Shown in pieces: positions 18,083 through 27,471 of a stretch of DNA of 33,593 nt. The stretch lies in assembly GCA_945957135.1 (NCBI GenBank), contig CAMFLK010000012.1, positions 1 to 33,593 of the forward strand, in the 5' to 3' direction. The position numbers were made by a program, and so were the translations under genes. The notes beneath the pieces are model-generated. The model saw only the letters and a list, made by a program, of their open reading frames with translations. It did not search any database and was not told where the DNA came from. This DNA comes from an uncultured Rhodospirillales bacterium (GTDB lineage: Bacteria; Pseudomonadota; Alphaproteobacteria; Acetobacterales; Acetobacteraceae). Position 1 is the first letter of the stretch; every line of letters begins with the position of its first letter.

Positions 18083-18927
18083 TGCAGGTCTCCGGCCTCA
18101 CCCCCCGGCAACGCCTGTGCGGACGCATCGTCGCCTATGCCGCGCTGGTGGCGCTGCTGCTGGTCTTCCTCATGCCGCTGCTATGGGTGATCGGCCTGTC
18201 GCTCAAGACGCGGCCGCAGATCTTCACCAATCCGCCGCTGCTGATCTGGTGGCCTACCTTCGAGAATTACGCGAGGGTGCTGACGCAGGGCGAGTTCGTC
18301 ACCGCGTTTTTCAACAGCCTCGTCGTCTCCGCCGGCGCGGTTCTGGTCTCGCTCGCGGTGGGGGTGCCCACCGCCTATGCCTTCGCCCGCGTGCGGTTTC
18401 GCGGCAGTTCGTTCATCTTCTTCTCGCTGCTGGTGATGCGCATGCTGCCGCCCATCGCGGTGCTGGTACCGCTCTATGCGCTGTTCAACAAGGCGGGGCT
18501 GGTGAACACGCGCAGCGCGCTGGTGATCGCCTACACCACCTTCAGCCTGCCGCTGATCGTGTGGATCATGCGGGGATTCTTCGAGGACCTGCCGGCGGAG
18601 CTGGAGGAGGCGGCACGAGTGGATGGGGCCACGCGCGGCGGCGCCTTCCTGCGTGTGATGCTGCCGCTCGCCCGGCCGGGCCTGGCCACCGCGGCGATCC
18701 TGTCGCTGCTGCTCGCGTGGAACGACTTCCTGTTCGCCGCCGTGCTCAGCAGCAACCGCACGCGCACCCTGCCGGTGCTGCTGGCCAGCTATGCCGGGGC
18801 CGATACCGGGGTGGATTGGGGCTCGATCGCCGCGTCCGGCGTGCTGGTGGTGCTGCCGGTGATCCTGTTTTCCTTCGCCGTGCAGCGCCATCTCGTCACC
18901 GGCCTGTCGTCTGGCGCGGTGAAATGA
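18082..18927 (+). CDS. Sugar-type ABC transporter permease (MalG/UgpE family)
   Basis: LMPLLWVIGLSLKTRPQIFTNPP; EEAARVDGATRGGAFLRVMLPLARPGLATAAI (EAA loop). Confidence 0.93.
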   Translation: MQVSGLTPRQRLCGRIVAYAALVALLLVFLMPLLWVIGLSLKTRPQIFTNPPLLIWWPTFENYARVLTQGEFVTAFFNSLVVSAGAVLVSLAVGVPTAYAFARVRFRGSSFIFFSLLVMRMLPPIAVLVPLYALFNKAGLVNTRSALVIAYTTFSLPLIVWIMRGFFEDLPAELEEAARVDGATRGGAFLRVMLPLARPGLATAAILSLLLAWNDFLFAAVLSSNRTRTLPVLLASYAGADTGVDWGSIAASGVLVVLPVILFSFAVQRHLVTGLSSGAVK

Positions 18928-18959
18928 AAAACACAAGAAGAAATCCGGGAGATACGTCA

Positions 18960-20285
18960 ATGCATGCCTGGACGCAGGTTGGAATCGGCCGCCGTCGCCT
19001 CATCGCCACCGGTGCCGCCGGGCTGGTCGCCGCCAGCACGCTGCCGCGCCCCGCGCTGGCCGCGCCCAAGCCGGACAAGCTGGTGTTCATGATCGACAAC
19101 GCGCCCTGGCACGGCACGATGGTGCAGGACGCGGCACCGCTGTTCGAGAAGGAGACGGGCATCCACATCGAATTCATCGTGCTGCCCGACGACGCGCTGA
19201 TCGCCCGGCTGAAGGCGGAACTCACCGCGGGATCGAGCAATATCGACATCACCCAGTTCGGCGTCACCTGGGTGAGCTGGCTGAAGCCGCATCTGATGGA
19301 CGCGAAGCAGTTGCTGGCCAACGCCTCCGGCAAATACGCCGAGGCCTTCGGCTGGGACGGAATCCCCCAATCCACCCACAAGATGGCGACCTGGGACAAC
19401 CAGCTCAGTGGCATCCCCTATCGCGTCACCATGGGCGTGCTGCACTACCAGCCCGAAGTGCTGAAGCAAGCGGGCATCGACAAGCCGCCCGGCAATTTCG
19501 AGGAACTTCTCCAGGCGGCCGTCGCGGTGACGAAGAACGGCGAAGGCAAGCGCTACGGCTTCGGCGCACCGATGCGCCAGGGCCCGGCCATCATCGATCA
19601 TTGGGTGAACTTCCTGCGCTCCAGCGGCGGAAAGTTCTTCGATCCCAAGACCAACGAGATCTACATCAACGCGCCGGAGGCGGTGGACGCGCTGCGCTAC
19701 TACGGCGAGCTGATGACCAAATACAAGGTGGTGCCGCCGGACGCCGTCACCTGGGAATGGGACGAAATCATCGCCAACGGCCAGAACGACCGCTACGCCA
19801 TGACCAACACCTTCGGCCCCTCCGGCACGATGCTGAACAATCCGGCGGTGTCCAAGACCGGCGGAAAATGGGCCTGGACCACCGTGCCCGGCCTGCGCGG
19901 GCCGGAGCAAGGCCGCACCTTCCTGGGCGGTTGGAGCCTGGGCGTGTCGAAATATTCGAAGAACCAGGACTGGGCCTTCGCCTTCGTGCAGATGATCGCC
20001 GGCCGCGAATGGGGCCAGCGTTCGATGGAGAAGGGCAACTGCACCACCCATCTGCCCGCGCTGAACGACCCGGCGATCATCGCCCGGTTCGGCTGGGCAC
20101 CGACGGCGGCCAAGGCGATCGCCACCGCCGAGCCCGATCCGCAGGAGCCGATCTGGGGTGCCCTGGAAATCCCCCTGCGCCTCGGCATCTCCCGCGTGCT
20201 GCTCGGCCAGACCGACGCCAAGGAGGCGCTGGACACGGTGGCCGGCAACTGGCAACGCATCATGCGCCGCGGGGCGGCGCTGTAA
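18960..20285 (+). CDS. ABC transporter substrate-binding protein (SBP_bac_1 family), Tat-like signal
   Basis: GRRRLIATGAAGLVAASTLPRPALA signal; FEKETGIHIEFIVLPDDALIARLKAELTAGSSNIDITQFGVTW; GGAGA SD. An alternative upstream ATG at 18924 is possible. Confidence 0.9.
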   Translation: MHAWTQVGIGRRRLIATGAAGLVAASTLPRPALAAPKPDKLVFMIDNAPWHGTMVQDAAPLFEKETGIHIEFIVLPDDALIARLKAELTAGSSNIDITQFGVTWVSWLKPHLMDAKQLLANASGKYAEAFGWDGIPQSTHKMATWDNQLSGIPYRVTMGVLHYQPEVLKQAGIDKPPGNFEELLQAAVAVTKNGEGKRYGFGAPMRQGPAIIDHWVNFLRSSGGKFFDPKTNEIYINAPEAVDALRYYGELMTKYKVVPPDAVTWEWDEIIANGQNDRYAMTNTFGPSGTMLNNPAVSKTGGKWAWTTVPGLRGPEQGRTFLGGWSLGVSKYSKNQDWAFAFVQMIAGREWGQRSMEKGNCTTHLPALNDPAIIARFGWAPTAAKAIATAEPDPQEPIWGALEIPLRLGISRVLLGQTDAKEALDTVAGNWQRIMRRGAAL

Positions 20286-20300
20286 CGGAAAGACCGAGCC

Positions 20301-21371
20301 ATGGCCAAGCAAGTCCGCGATGCGATCGACTGCGACGTCCACCCTTCGGTGCCGTCGATCAAGGTGCTGCTGCCCTATATGAGCGATTTCTGGCAGGAGA
20401 GCTTCACGGCGCGCGGGCTCGATGGATTCGTGCCCGGCAGCTTCCCGGTCAATGCGCCGATCAATTGCCGCGCCGATTTCCGGCCGAAGGAGGGCAAGCC
20501 GGGCACCGATTTCGCGCTGTTCCGCGAACAGGCGCTCGATGCCTTCGACACGCGCATCGCCATCTGCAACACGCTCTATGGCGGCGCGGTGGCGGTGAGC
20601 GAGACGATGGGCGCGGCGCTGTGCTCGGCGGTGAATGACTGGATTGCCCAGGAATGGCTCGCCCGCGACACGCGGCTGCGCGCCTCCATCGTGGTGCCCG
20701 CGCAGAGCCCCTATCTCGCGGTGGAGGAGATCGAGCGGCTGGCCGGCGACGATCGCTTCGTGCAGATCCTGCTGCCCGCCGGGCTGGAGATGATGCTGGG
20801 GCGGCGCTACTACTGGCCGCTCTTCGAGGCGGCGCAGCGCCACAAGCTGCCGATCGCGCTGCATGCCGGCACCATGTATCGTCACGCCCCCACCTCCAAT
20901 GGCTGGCCCAGCCATTATCTTCAGGATTACGTCAGCAACACCCAGGCGTTCGAGAGCCAGCTGCTGAGCCTGGTGCATGAGGGGGTGCTGGGAAAATTCC
21001 CGGACCTGACCTTCGTGTTCCTGGAATCCGGCGTCACCTGGCTGCCCGGCCTGATCTGGCGTGCGGTGAAGACCTGGCGCGGCGTGCGGCCGGAAATCCC
21101 CTGGGTGAAGGAATCGCCCGCCGTGCAGATCCGCCGCCAGCTGCGCCTGTCCATGCAGCCCTTCGACGCGCCGCCGGACGCGGCGACGGTGGAACGGCTG
21201 ATCGATCAGATCGGTTCGGACGAAATGCTGCTGTTCGCCACGGATTATCCGCACTGGCAGTACGAGGGGGACACGCCGATCCCCGACGGCATGTCCGACA
21301 GCCTGATCCGCCGCATCACCCACGACAATCCGCTGGCCACCTATTCCCGCCTGAAGGAGACCGTGTCATGA
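20301..21371 (+). CDS. Amidohydrolase-superfamily protein (amidohydrolase_2 / ACMSD-like), paralogue 1
   Basis: IDCDVHPSVPSIKVLLPYMSDFWQE; LPIALHAGTMYRHAP; LLFATDYPHWQYEGD. Confidence 0.9.
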   Translation: MAKQVRDAIDCDVHPSVPSIKVLLPYMSDFWQESFTARGLDGFVPGSFPVNAPINCRADFRPKEGKPGTDFALFREQALDAFDTRIAICNTLYGGAVAVSETMGAALCSAVNDWIAQEWLARDTRLRASIVVPAQSPYLAVEEIERLAGDDRFVQILLPAGLEMMLGRRYYWPLFEAAQRHKLPIALHAGTMYRHAPTSNGWPSHYLQDYVSNTQAFESQLLSLVHEGVLGKFPDLTFVFLESGVTWLPGLIWRAVKTWRGVRPEIPWVKESPAVQIRRQLRLSMQPFDAPPDAATVERLIDQIGSDEMLLFATDYPHWQYEGDTPIPDGMSDSLIRRITHDNPLATYSRLKETVS

Positions 21372-22477
21372 GCGCCACCACTCTCGACCGCCCGGCCGAC
21401 CAACAAGCCAAGTCCCGGCTGCGCATCATCGATTCCGACATCCACCCGGCGCTCGCCCATTCCGCGGCGCTGCACCCGTTCCTGTCGGCGCATTGGCGGC
21501 AGCATCTGATCGAATACGGCATTCGCCCGCATGGCGTGTATGCCGGGCGCGGCACCTATCCGCGTTTCACGCCGAACACCGCGCGGCGCGACGCCTGGCC
21601 GCCGAACGGCCAGCCGCCGGGCTCGGACCTTGAGTTCCTCCAGAAGCAGCATCTCGATCCCTACGATATCGAGATCGGCGTGCTGGAGCCGCTGATCGAG
21701 GCGAATGTCTCGCGCAACCTGGAATTTGGCGCGGCCCTGGTGGCGGCGGCCAATGACTGGCAGGTGGAGACCTTCACCTCGAAGGAGAAGCGCCTCAAGG
21801 CGTCGATCCTGATCCCGGCGGAGAATGCCGAGGCGTCGGTCGCGGAAATCCGCAGGCGGGCGCACGATCCGCAATTCGCGCAGATCCAGATGGGCTCGCG
21901 CTCGGTGGAGCCGATCGGCAAGCGCCGCTATTGGCCGATCTTCGCGGCGGCGCAGGAGGCCAATTTGCCGATGGGCTTCCATGTCGGCGGCCCGTCCGCG
22001 CACGCACCCTCGGCGAGCGGCTGGCCTTCCTTCTACGCCGAGGATCATCATGTGCTGCTGCACTCCATGCAGACGCAGGTGGCGAGCATGATCCTTGAAG
22101 GCGTGTTCGAGCATTTTCCCGATTTGCGGGTGGTGATGATCGAGGGCGGCTTCGCCTGGGCGCCGACGCTGGCCTGGCGGCTGGACGCGCATTGGGCGAA
22201 GATGCGCAACGAGACGCCGCATCTGAAGATGAGGCCTTCCGAATACATGCGGCGCAACGTGTGGTTCTCCACCCAGCCGGTGGAGGAGCCGGAGAACCCG
22301 GACGACCTGCGTCAGATCTGCGAATGGATCGGCTGGAACCGGCTGCTCTATGCCTCGGACTATCCGCACTGGGACTTCGACGATCCCGAACGCGCCTTCC
22401 CGATCGCGATGACCGATGCGCAGAAGCGGATGATCCTGCACGACAACGCCATTGAGTTCTATCAGTTCAAGGGGTGA
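21368..22477 (+). CDS. Amidohydrolase-superfamily protein (amidohydrolase_2 / ACMSD-like), paralogue 2
   Basis: IIDSDIHPALAHSAALHPFLSAHWRQ; GFHVGGPSAHAP; LLYASDYPHWDFDDP; 4-nt overlap with paralogue 1. Confidence 0.9.
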   Translation: MSATTLDRPADQQAKSRLRIIDSDIHPALAHSAALHPFLSAHWRQHLIEYGIRPHGVYAGRGTYPRFTPNTARRDAWPPNGQPPGSDLEFLQKQHLDPYDIEIGVLEPLIEANVSRNLEFGAALVAAANDWQVETFTSKEKRLKASILIPAENAEASVAEIRRRAHDPQFAQIQMGSRSVEPIGKRRYWPIFAAAQEANLPMGFHVGGPSAHAPSASGWPSFYAEDHHVLLHSMQTQVASMILEGVFEHFPDLRVVMIEGGFAWAPTLAWRLDAHWAKMRNETPHLKMRPSEYMRRNVWFSTQPVEEPENPDDLRQICEWIGWNRLLYASDYPHWDFDDPERAFPIAMTDAQKRMILHDNAIEFYQFKG

Positions 22478-22493
22478 GGGCGCCCGCCCTCAC
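22474..22493. terminator. Palindrome containing the stop codons of both convergent genes
   Basis: GTGAGGGCG-CC-CGCCCTCAC; TGA 22475-22477 (+ gene) and TCA 22490-22492 (- gene) occupy mirrored positions; no T-tract. Confidence 0.5.
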
Positions 22494-25400
22494 TCCGCCG
22501 CCTTCGCCTCCCTCTGCCCGTACACCTCGCGCGCCGCCGCCGCGCTGATCCGTCCGTCCGCGAGGTCGGCCTGCACTTGCTCGGCCGCGCGGCTGCGCGG
22601 GTCGCCGTAGCCGGCGCCGCCGGCGAAGACGATTTCGGCGATCTCGCCGCTGTGGCGCAGGGTGACGAGTTCGCCGGCACCGCAATCGCGGGTCAGCCGT
22701 CCCTCCGTGTCACGCACGCCGGCGAAGGCGCGCCCGCCGGCATGGCCGCCGGCCAGGCCCGGCAGCACCGCCTTCGCCCCCTCGGGGAACAGCGCCGCCA
22801 GCGCCGGCAGCCCGTCGTCGCGCAGCTTGCGGAAGCGCACGCGCTGGCCCAGCCCGCCGCGCGCCGCCCCGGCGCCGCCGCTGTCGGCGAGGAACACCTT
22901 TTCCTCCACCAGCATGGGCCCCCGCGCCTCGAACACCTCCACCGAGGTGTTGGAGGCGGAGGTGGGGTAGAGCAGCCCGGATTTGCCGTCGCCATGCGCG
23001 CTGGCCCCCTGGCCGCCGCCCATGAACAGATGGTCGGCGTAGAAGCTGCCATCCGCCTCATGGCCCGACACATTCACTGCGACGGGCAGGCCGGTCGGCG
23101 ACTGCACCGCCGAGGGCGCGGCACCGGCCAGCGCGCGGAACACCGCCGGGGCCAGATACCACCCCGTGCGGGTGCGCGCGGCCACCGCCGCCGGGCGCGT
23201 GCAGTTGACGATGGAGCCCTCGGGGGCGGTGACGGTGAACGGCCGGTAGCAGCCGGCATTGCCGCGCACACCGGGCGTCAGCATGCATTTCAGCGGATAG
23301 GTGCCGTGGGCGGCGGTGTAGTTCATCGTGGAATTCACGCCGCCCTGGTCGAGCTGCTTCGGCCCGTCGAAATCGAGCGCGATGGTGTCGCCGGCGATGG
23401 TGAGCTTCAGCTTCACGGTGAGCTCGTCGTCCACCGGGCTGAAATTCACGCTGCTGACGTAGGCGCCGTCCGGCAGCGCGCGCACCGCCGCGCGCATCGC
23501 CGCTTCCGCCCGGTCCTGCACGATGGCGGCGAGCGCTTGCAGATCGGCGAGGCCGTACTCGTCCATGAAATCCAGCAGCCGCTGCGCGCCGATGCGGTTG
23601 GCCGACATGAAGGCCTGGATGTCGCCGATCACCTGTGCGGGGTTGCGCACGTTCTCCTGGATCAGGGCGAACAGGTCCTCGTTGTCCACCCCGGCGCGGG
23701 CCAGCTTCATCGGGGGAATCTGCAGGCCCTCGTCGAAAATCTCGCGCGCGCGCAGGCTGTCGCGCGTGCCGCCGATATCCGCGACATGGCCCACCGTGCC
23801 CACCAGCGCAACAACCTTGCCGGCGCGGAACACCGGCGAGACGATGGCGATGTCGAACAGATGGCCCGCGCACAGCCACGGGTCGTTGGTGATCAGCATG
23901 TCTCCCGGCATCAGGCTGTCCACCGGGAAGCGCGCCAGCAGCGCCTTCACCGCGCGCGGCAGGGTGAGGTTGAACACCGGCATCGCCCGCGGCGAATGGG
24001 CCAGCGTCTCGCCGTGCGGGTCGAGAAGTTCGCAGGCGAAATCCTGCGATTCCGCGATGATGAGCGAGAAGGCGGTGCGGATGATGGTCAGCCACATCTC
24101 GTCCACCACGGTGGTCAGGCGGCTCCACATGATCTCCAGCGCGATCGGGTCGGCCTCGATCGCCGCGCGCGCCTCGGCGAGCGTCATGCCGGAATGCACC
24201 AGCGCCATGGCGCTCGGCGCCTCGATGGCGATGCGCAGATTGCCCGCTTCATCCACGCGCAGCACGTCGCCCGGCGCCACCAGCGTGGTCGCCTCGCGCT
24301 CCTCGACGATGGCGGGGCCGGGGATTTCCAGGCCCGCGGTCAGCGCGTAGCGGTCGTACACGCCCGCGGTCACGAATCCCTGGCCGAACCAGGCCTGCCG
24401 CTCGCCCTTGCGCGCGGCGGCGGCCCCGCCGGCGGGTTCGGGCAGTTCCAGCACCGGGGTGGGGCCGGTGACGGTGACGCGCAGGTTCACCGCCTCGACG
24501 CGCGCGTTCGGTTGCAGCGCGGCGTAGCGGGCGGTGTAGGCGGTCTCGAACGCCGCGATCACGCCGGGCAGGCTGTCCGCGCCGAGCGGCTCGGCCGGCA
24601 GGGGCACGGAGATTTCGTGCATCTGCCCCACCAGCCGCATATCCGCCGAGCGCTCTACAATCAGGCCGTCATGCAGGCCGGAGGCTTCCAGCTCCGCCCG
24701 CGCATCCGCTTCCAGCGCGCGCAGCACGGTTTCCATGCGCGCGAGATCGGCCGCTTCGTCGAGAGGGGTGGGCAGGGAGCGCACCCGCCCGGCCGACAGC
24801 GGCGCCGCGAGGAAGCCGAGCGCCGAGGCCGCGCCCGAGGCCGGCGGCACCACCAGCTCCGCCATGCCCAGCGCCCGCGCCACCTCCGCCGCATGGGCCG
24901 GGCCGGCGCCGCCGAACCCCACCATGGCGTAGCGGCGCGGGTCCTTGCCGCGCTCCACCAGATAGACGCGGGCGGCGTCGGCCATGCTCTCCACCACCAC
25001 CTTGTGGATGCCCCAGGCCGCCTGCTCGATGCTCATGCCCAGCGGTTCGGCGACGGTGGCGATGGCCGCGCGCGCCGCCTCCACGTCCAGCGCCATGGCA
25101 CCGCCGAGGAAGAAGCCGGGGTCGTAATAGCCGAGCACCAGATTGGCGTCGGTCACCGTCGGCTTGGTGCCGCCGCGCCCGTAGCAGGCCGGGCCGGGCG
25201 CCGCCCCCGCGGAATGCGGCCCGACGCGCAGCAGCCCCACGGAATCGATCGCCGCGATGGAGCCGCCGCCGGCGCCGATCTCGATCATGTCGATGGTCGC
25301 GGCCTTGATCGGCAGGCCGGAACCCTTCTTGAACCGGTGCTCGCGCCCCGCCTCCAGCAGCGGCGCGATCTGGGCGCGCCCCGCTTCGATCAGGCAGGCC

Positions 25401-26287
25401 TTGGCCGTGGTGCCGCCCATGTCGAAGGCCAGCAGCTCGGCATGCCCCGCGCGCGCGCCGAGCAGCGCCGCCGCCAGCGCGCCGCCGGCCGGGCCGGATT
25501 CCAGCAGCCTTATGGGAAAGCGCCGCGCCGCCTCCACCGAGACCAGCCCGCCCGCCGAATGCATCAGCCGCAGCGCGCCGGTGAAGCCGGCCGCGCGCAG
25601 CTCGCTCTCCAGCCGGGCGAGATAGCTGCCCATCAGCGGCTGCACATAGGCGTTGGCGCAGGTGGTGACGAAACGCGAATACTCGCCGATCTCCGCCACC
25701 ACGTCGGAGGACAGCGAGACCGGCACGCCCGGCAGCGCCGCCGCCACGATCCGCGCCGCGCGCCGCTCCTGCGCCGGTTCGCGATAGGCGTTGAGGAAGC
25801 AGATCGCCACCGCCTCCACCCCGTCCTCGGCCAGCTGGCGCGCGGCGCGGCGCACGCCGTCTTCATCCAGCGGCGTGATCTCGCGCCCGTCGCGGTCGAT
25901 GCGTCCGGCCACTTCCAGCCGCCGCCGGCGCGGCACCATCGGCTCGGGGAAGGTGAGGAACAGGTCGTAGATGTCGTAGCGCTGCTCGGTGCCCGCCTCC
26001 AGCACGTCGCGGAAGCCCCTTGTGGTGATCAGGCCGAGCTTCGCCCCCTTGCGCTCGATCACCGCGTTGGTCACCAGTGTGGTGCCGTGCACGATCTCCG
26101 ACACATCGGCCAGCGCCGCGCCCTCGTCGGCGATGATCCGCCGCACGCCCTCCAGCGCGCCGATCGCCGGGTCCTCCGGGGTGGTCAGCAGCTTGTGCAA
26201 CCGCAGCGTGCGGCCCGCGCCGTCCCACAGCACGAAATCGGTAAAGGTGCCGCCGATATCGAAGCCGAGGCGAAGCGGTTGCGGCAT
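22490..26287 (-). CDS. Fused hydantoinase A / hydantoinase B family protein (5-oxoprolinase-like)
   Basis: 1265-aa ORF; HyuA-like LGFDIGGTFTDFVLWD..KLLTTPEDP..GTTLVTNAVIERKGAKLGLITTRGFRD then HyuB-like DPIALEIMWSRLTTVVDEMWLTIIRTAFS.. Confidence 0.93.
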   Translation of the reverse strand: MPQPLRLGFDIGGTFTDFVLWDGAGRTLRLHKLLTTPEDPAIGALEGVRRIIADEGAALADVSEIVHGTTLVTNAVIERKGAKLGLITTRGFRDVLEAGTEQRYDIYDLFLTFPEPMVPRRRRLEVAGRIDRDGREITPLDEDGVRRAARQLAEDGVEAVAICFLNAYREPAQERRAARIVAAALPGVPVSLSSDVVAEIGEYSRFVTTCANAYVQPLMGSYLARLESELRAAGFTGALRLMHSAGGLVSVEAARRFPIRLLESGPAGGALAAALLGARAGHAELLAFDMGGTTAKACLIEAGRAQIAPLLEAGREHRFKKGSGLPIKAATIDMIEIGAGGGSIAAIDSVGLLRVGPHSAGAAPGPACYGRGGTKPTVTDANLVLGYYDPGFFLGGAMALDVEAARAAIATVAEPLGMSIEQAAWGIHKVVVESMADAARVYLVERGKDPRRYAMVGFGGAGPAHAAEVARALGMAELVVPPASGAASALGFLAAPLSAGRVRSLPTPLDEAADLARMETVLRALEADARAELEASGLHDGLIVERSADMRLVGQMHEISVPLPAEPLGADSLPGVIAAFETAYTARYAALQPNARVEAVNLRVTVTGPTPVLELPEPAGGAAAARKGERQAWFGQGFVTAGVYDRYALTAGLEIPGPAIVEEREATTLVAPGDVLRVDEAGNLRIAIEAPSAMALVHSGMTLAEARAAIEADPIALEIMWSRLTTVVDEMWLTIIRTAFSLIIAESQDFACELLDPHGETLAHSPRAMPVFNLTLPRAVKALLARFPVDSLMPGDMLITNDPWLCAGHLFDIAIVSPVFRAGKVVALVGTVGHVADIGGTRDSLRAREIFDEGLQIPPMKLARAGVDNEDLFALIQENVRNPAQVIGDIQAFMSANRIGAQRLLDFMDEYGLADLQALAAIVQDRAEAAMRAAVRALPDGAYVSSVNFSPVDDELTVKLKLTIAGDTIALDFDGPKQLDQGGVNSTMNYTAAHGTYPLKCMLTPGVRGNAGCYRPFTVTAPEGSIVNCTRPAAVAARTRTGWYLAPAVFRALAGAAPSAVQSPTGLPVAVNVSGHEADGSFYADHLFMGGGQGASAHGDGKSGLLYPTSASNTSVEVFEARGPMLVEEKVFLADSGGAGAARGGLGQRVRFRKLRDDGLPALAALFPEGAKAVLPGLAGGHAGGRAFAGVRDTEGRLTRDCGAGELVTLRHSGEIAEIVFAGGAGYGDPRSRAAEQVQADLADGRISAAAAREVYGQREAKAAE

Positions 26288-26413
26288 GGACCATCTCCTG
26301 CGCGTGGGGGCACGGCGAAGTTACCGCCGACGCACCGCCGTGCAAGCCGATGCCGATTGTCACGCCCGGCGCGGCACGCCCACCATCGCCGCCCGCAACA
26401 CAGGAGCCGCGAC

Positions 26414-26833
26414 ATGCGCGCCAGCTCGATCGTTCTCGCCCTTGCCCTGCCCATGATCGCCCTGCCCGGCCTGGCGCGGGCGGAGAACTGGACCGGCGAC
26501 CTGCGCTGCGGCGAAGTTCCCAATCTGGTGGGGCCGCTGAAGACGGAGATGACGGTCGAGCAGTCCGGGGCCACGTTCAGCTACCGCCGTGAAGTCCGCA
26601 CGCAGGGTGGCGGCTTCAGCGGCACGGTGGAGAGCGGCACGGGCACACTGACCGGCGACCAGGTGGTGCTGCGCGGCAGCTGGGCGACGCGCACCGCCAG
26701 CTACCAGGCCGTCTATCAAGGCAAGCTGGCGGGCGGGAAGATGGAGCTGCGCGGCGGGCAGGAATGGACCTACGCCAACAGCGGCGGCCCGGTTCACCGC
26801 CCCTGCCGCGCCACCTTGACCCTCGCGCGCTAG
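26414..26833 (+). CDS. Small secreted protein of unknown function
   Basis: 139-aa ORF with signal peptide MRASSIVLALALPMIALPGLARA and a Gly/Thr-rich mature part containing two Cys. Confidence 0.7.
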   Translation: MRASSIVLALALPMIALPGLARAENWTGDLRCGEVPNLVGPLKTEMTVEQSGATFSYRREVRTQGGGFSGTVESGTGTLTGDQVVLRGSWATRTASYQAVYQGKLAGGKMELRGGQEWTYANSGGPVHRPCRATLTLAR

Positions 26834-27447
26834 GAGGTCGCGCCCTCGGCCACGCGCAGGTCGGTGGTGGTGTCGCGCACCGTCTCCAGCGCGGCGCGCA
26901 GCCCGGTGACCACGCTGGCCAGCTTCATGTTGGCCGGGCCGGGCACATGGATGAACCCCGCGCGCATGCCGCGATCGTGAGTCTCCGCCAGGTGCCGGGC
27001 GAGATAGAAGATATGGTTGCAGCCGAAGGTGCCGGCGGTCTGGGAGACATGCGCGGGCACGCCGGCTTCGCGCATCCGGGCCACGATCGCCTTGATCGGC
27101 AGCGTGGAGAAATAGGCGGCGGGGCCGCCGGCCACGACGGGAACGTCGATCGGCTGGGCGCCGTCGTTGTCGGGAATGCGCGCGTCGTCGAGATTGATCG
27201 CGACGCGCTCCACCGACATCTCCGCGCGGCTGGCGGCGAGGCCGACGGCGACCACCGCGTCGGGCCGGGCGCGGGCGATGGCCTCGGCCAAGGCCGCGTC
27301 CATCCGTGCGTAGGAGACCGGCAGGATGGCGGTGACGAGACGCAGGCCGGGCGGCGGGCCGGCGGCGAGGATTCGCACCGCCTGCTCGGAAGGGTTGACG
27401 GCGTCGCCGCCGAACGGCTCGAATCCAGTGAGAAGGATCGTCTGCAT
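26830..27447 (-). CDS. pcp: Pyroglutamyl-peptidase I (peptidase family C15)
   Basis: MQTILLTGFEPFGGDAVNPSEQAV; VPAHVSQTAGTFGCNHIFYLARH (Cys region); AGFIHVPG. Confidence 0.92.
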   Translation of the reverse strand: MQTILLTGFEPFGGDAVNPSEQAVRILAAGPPPGLRLVTAILPVSYARMDAALAEAIARARPDAVVAVGLAASRAEMSVERVAINLDDARIPDNDGAQPIDVPVVAGGPAAYFSTLPIKAIVARMREAGVPAHVSQTAGTFGCNHIFYLARHLAETHDRGMRAGFIHVPGPANMKLASVVTGLRAALETVRDTTTDLRVAEGATS

Positions 27448-27471
27448 GCGCCAAGACTACCGGAGGATCCC

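Noticed and set aside
18957-21323. 788-aa minus-strand ORF
   Set aside because: Antisense to the SBP_bac_1 and amidohydrolase genes; no family signature.
22577-26833. 1418-aa plus-strand ORF
   Set aside because: Mostly antisense to the Hyu/5-oxoprolinase fusion; only its last 139 codons (26414-26833) look like a real secreted protein.
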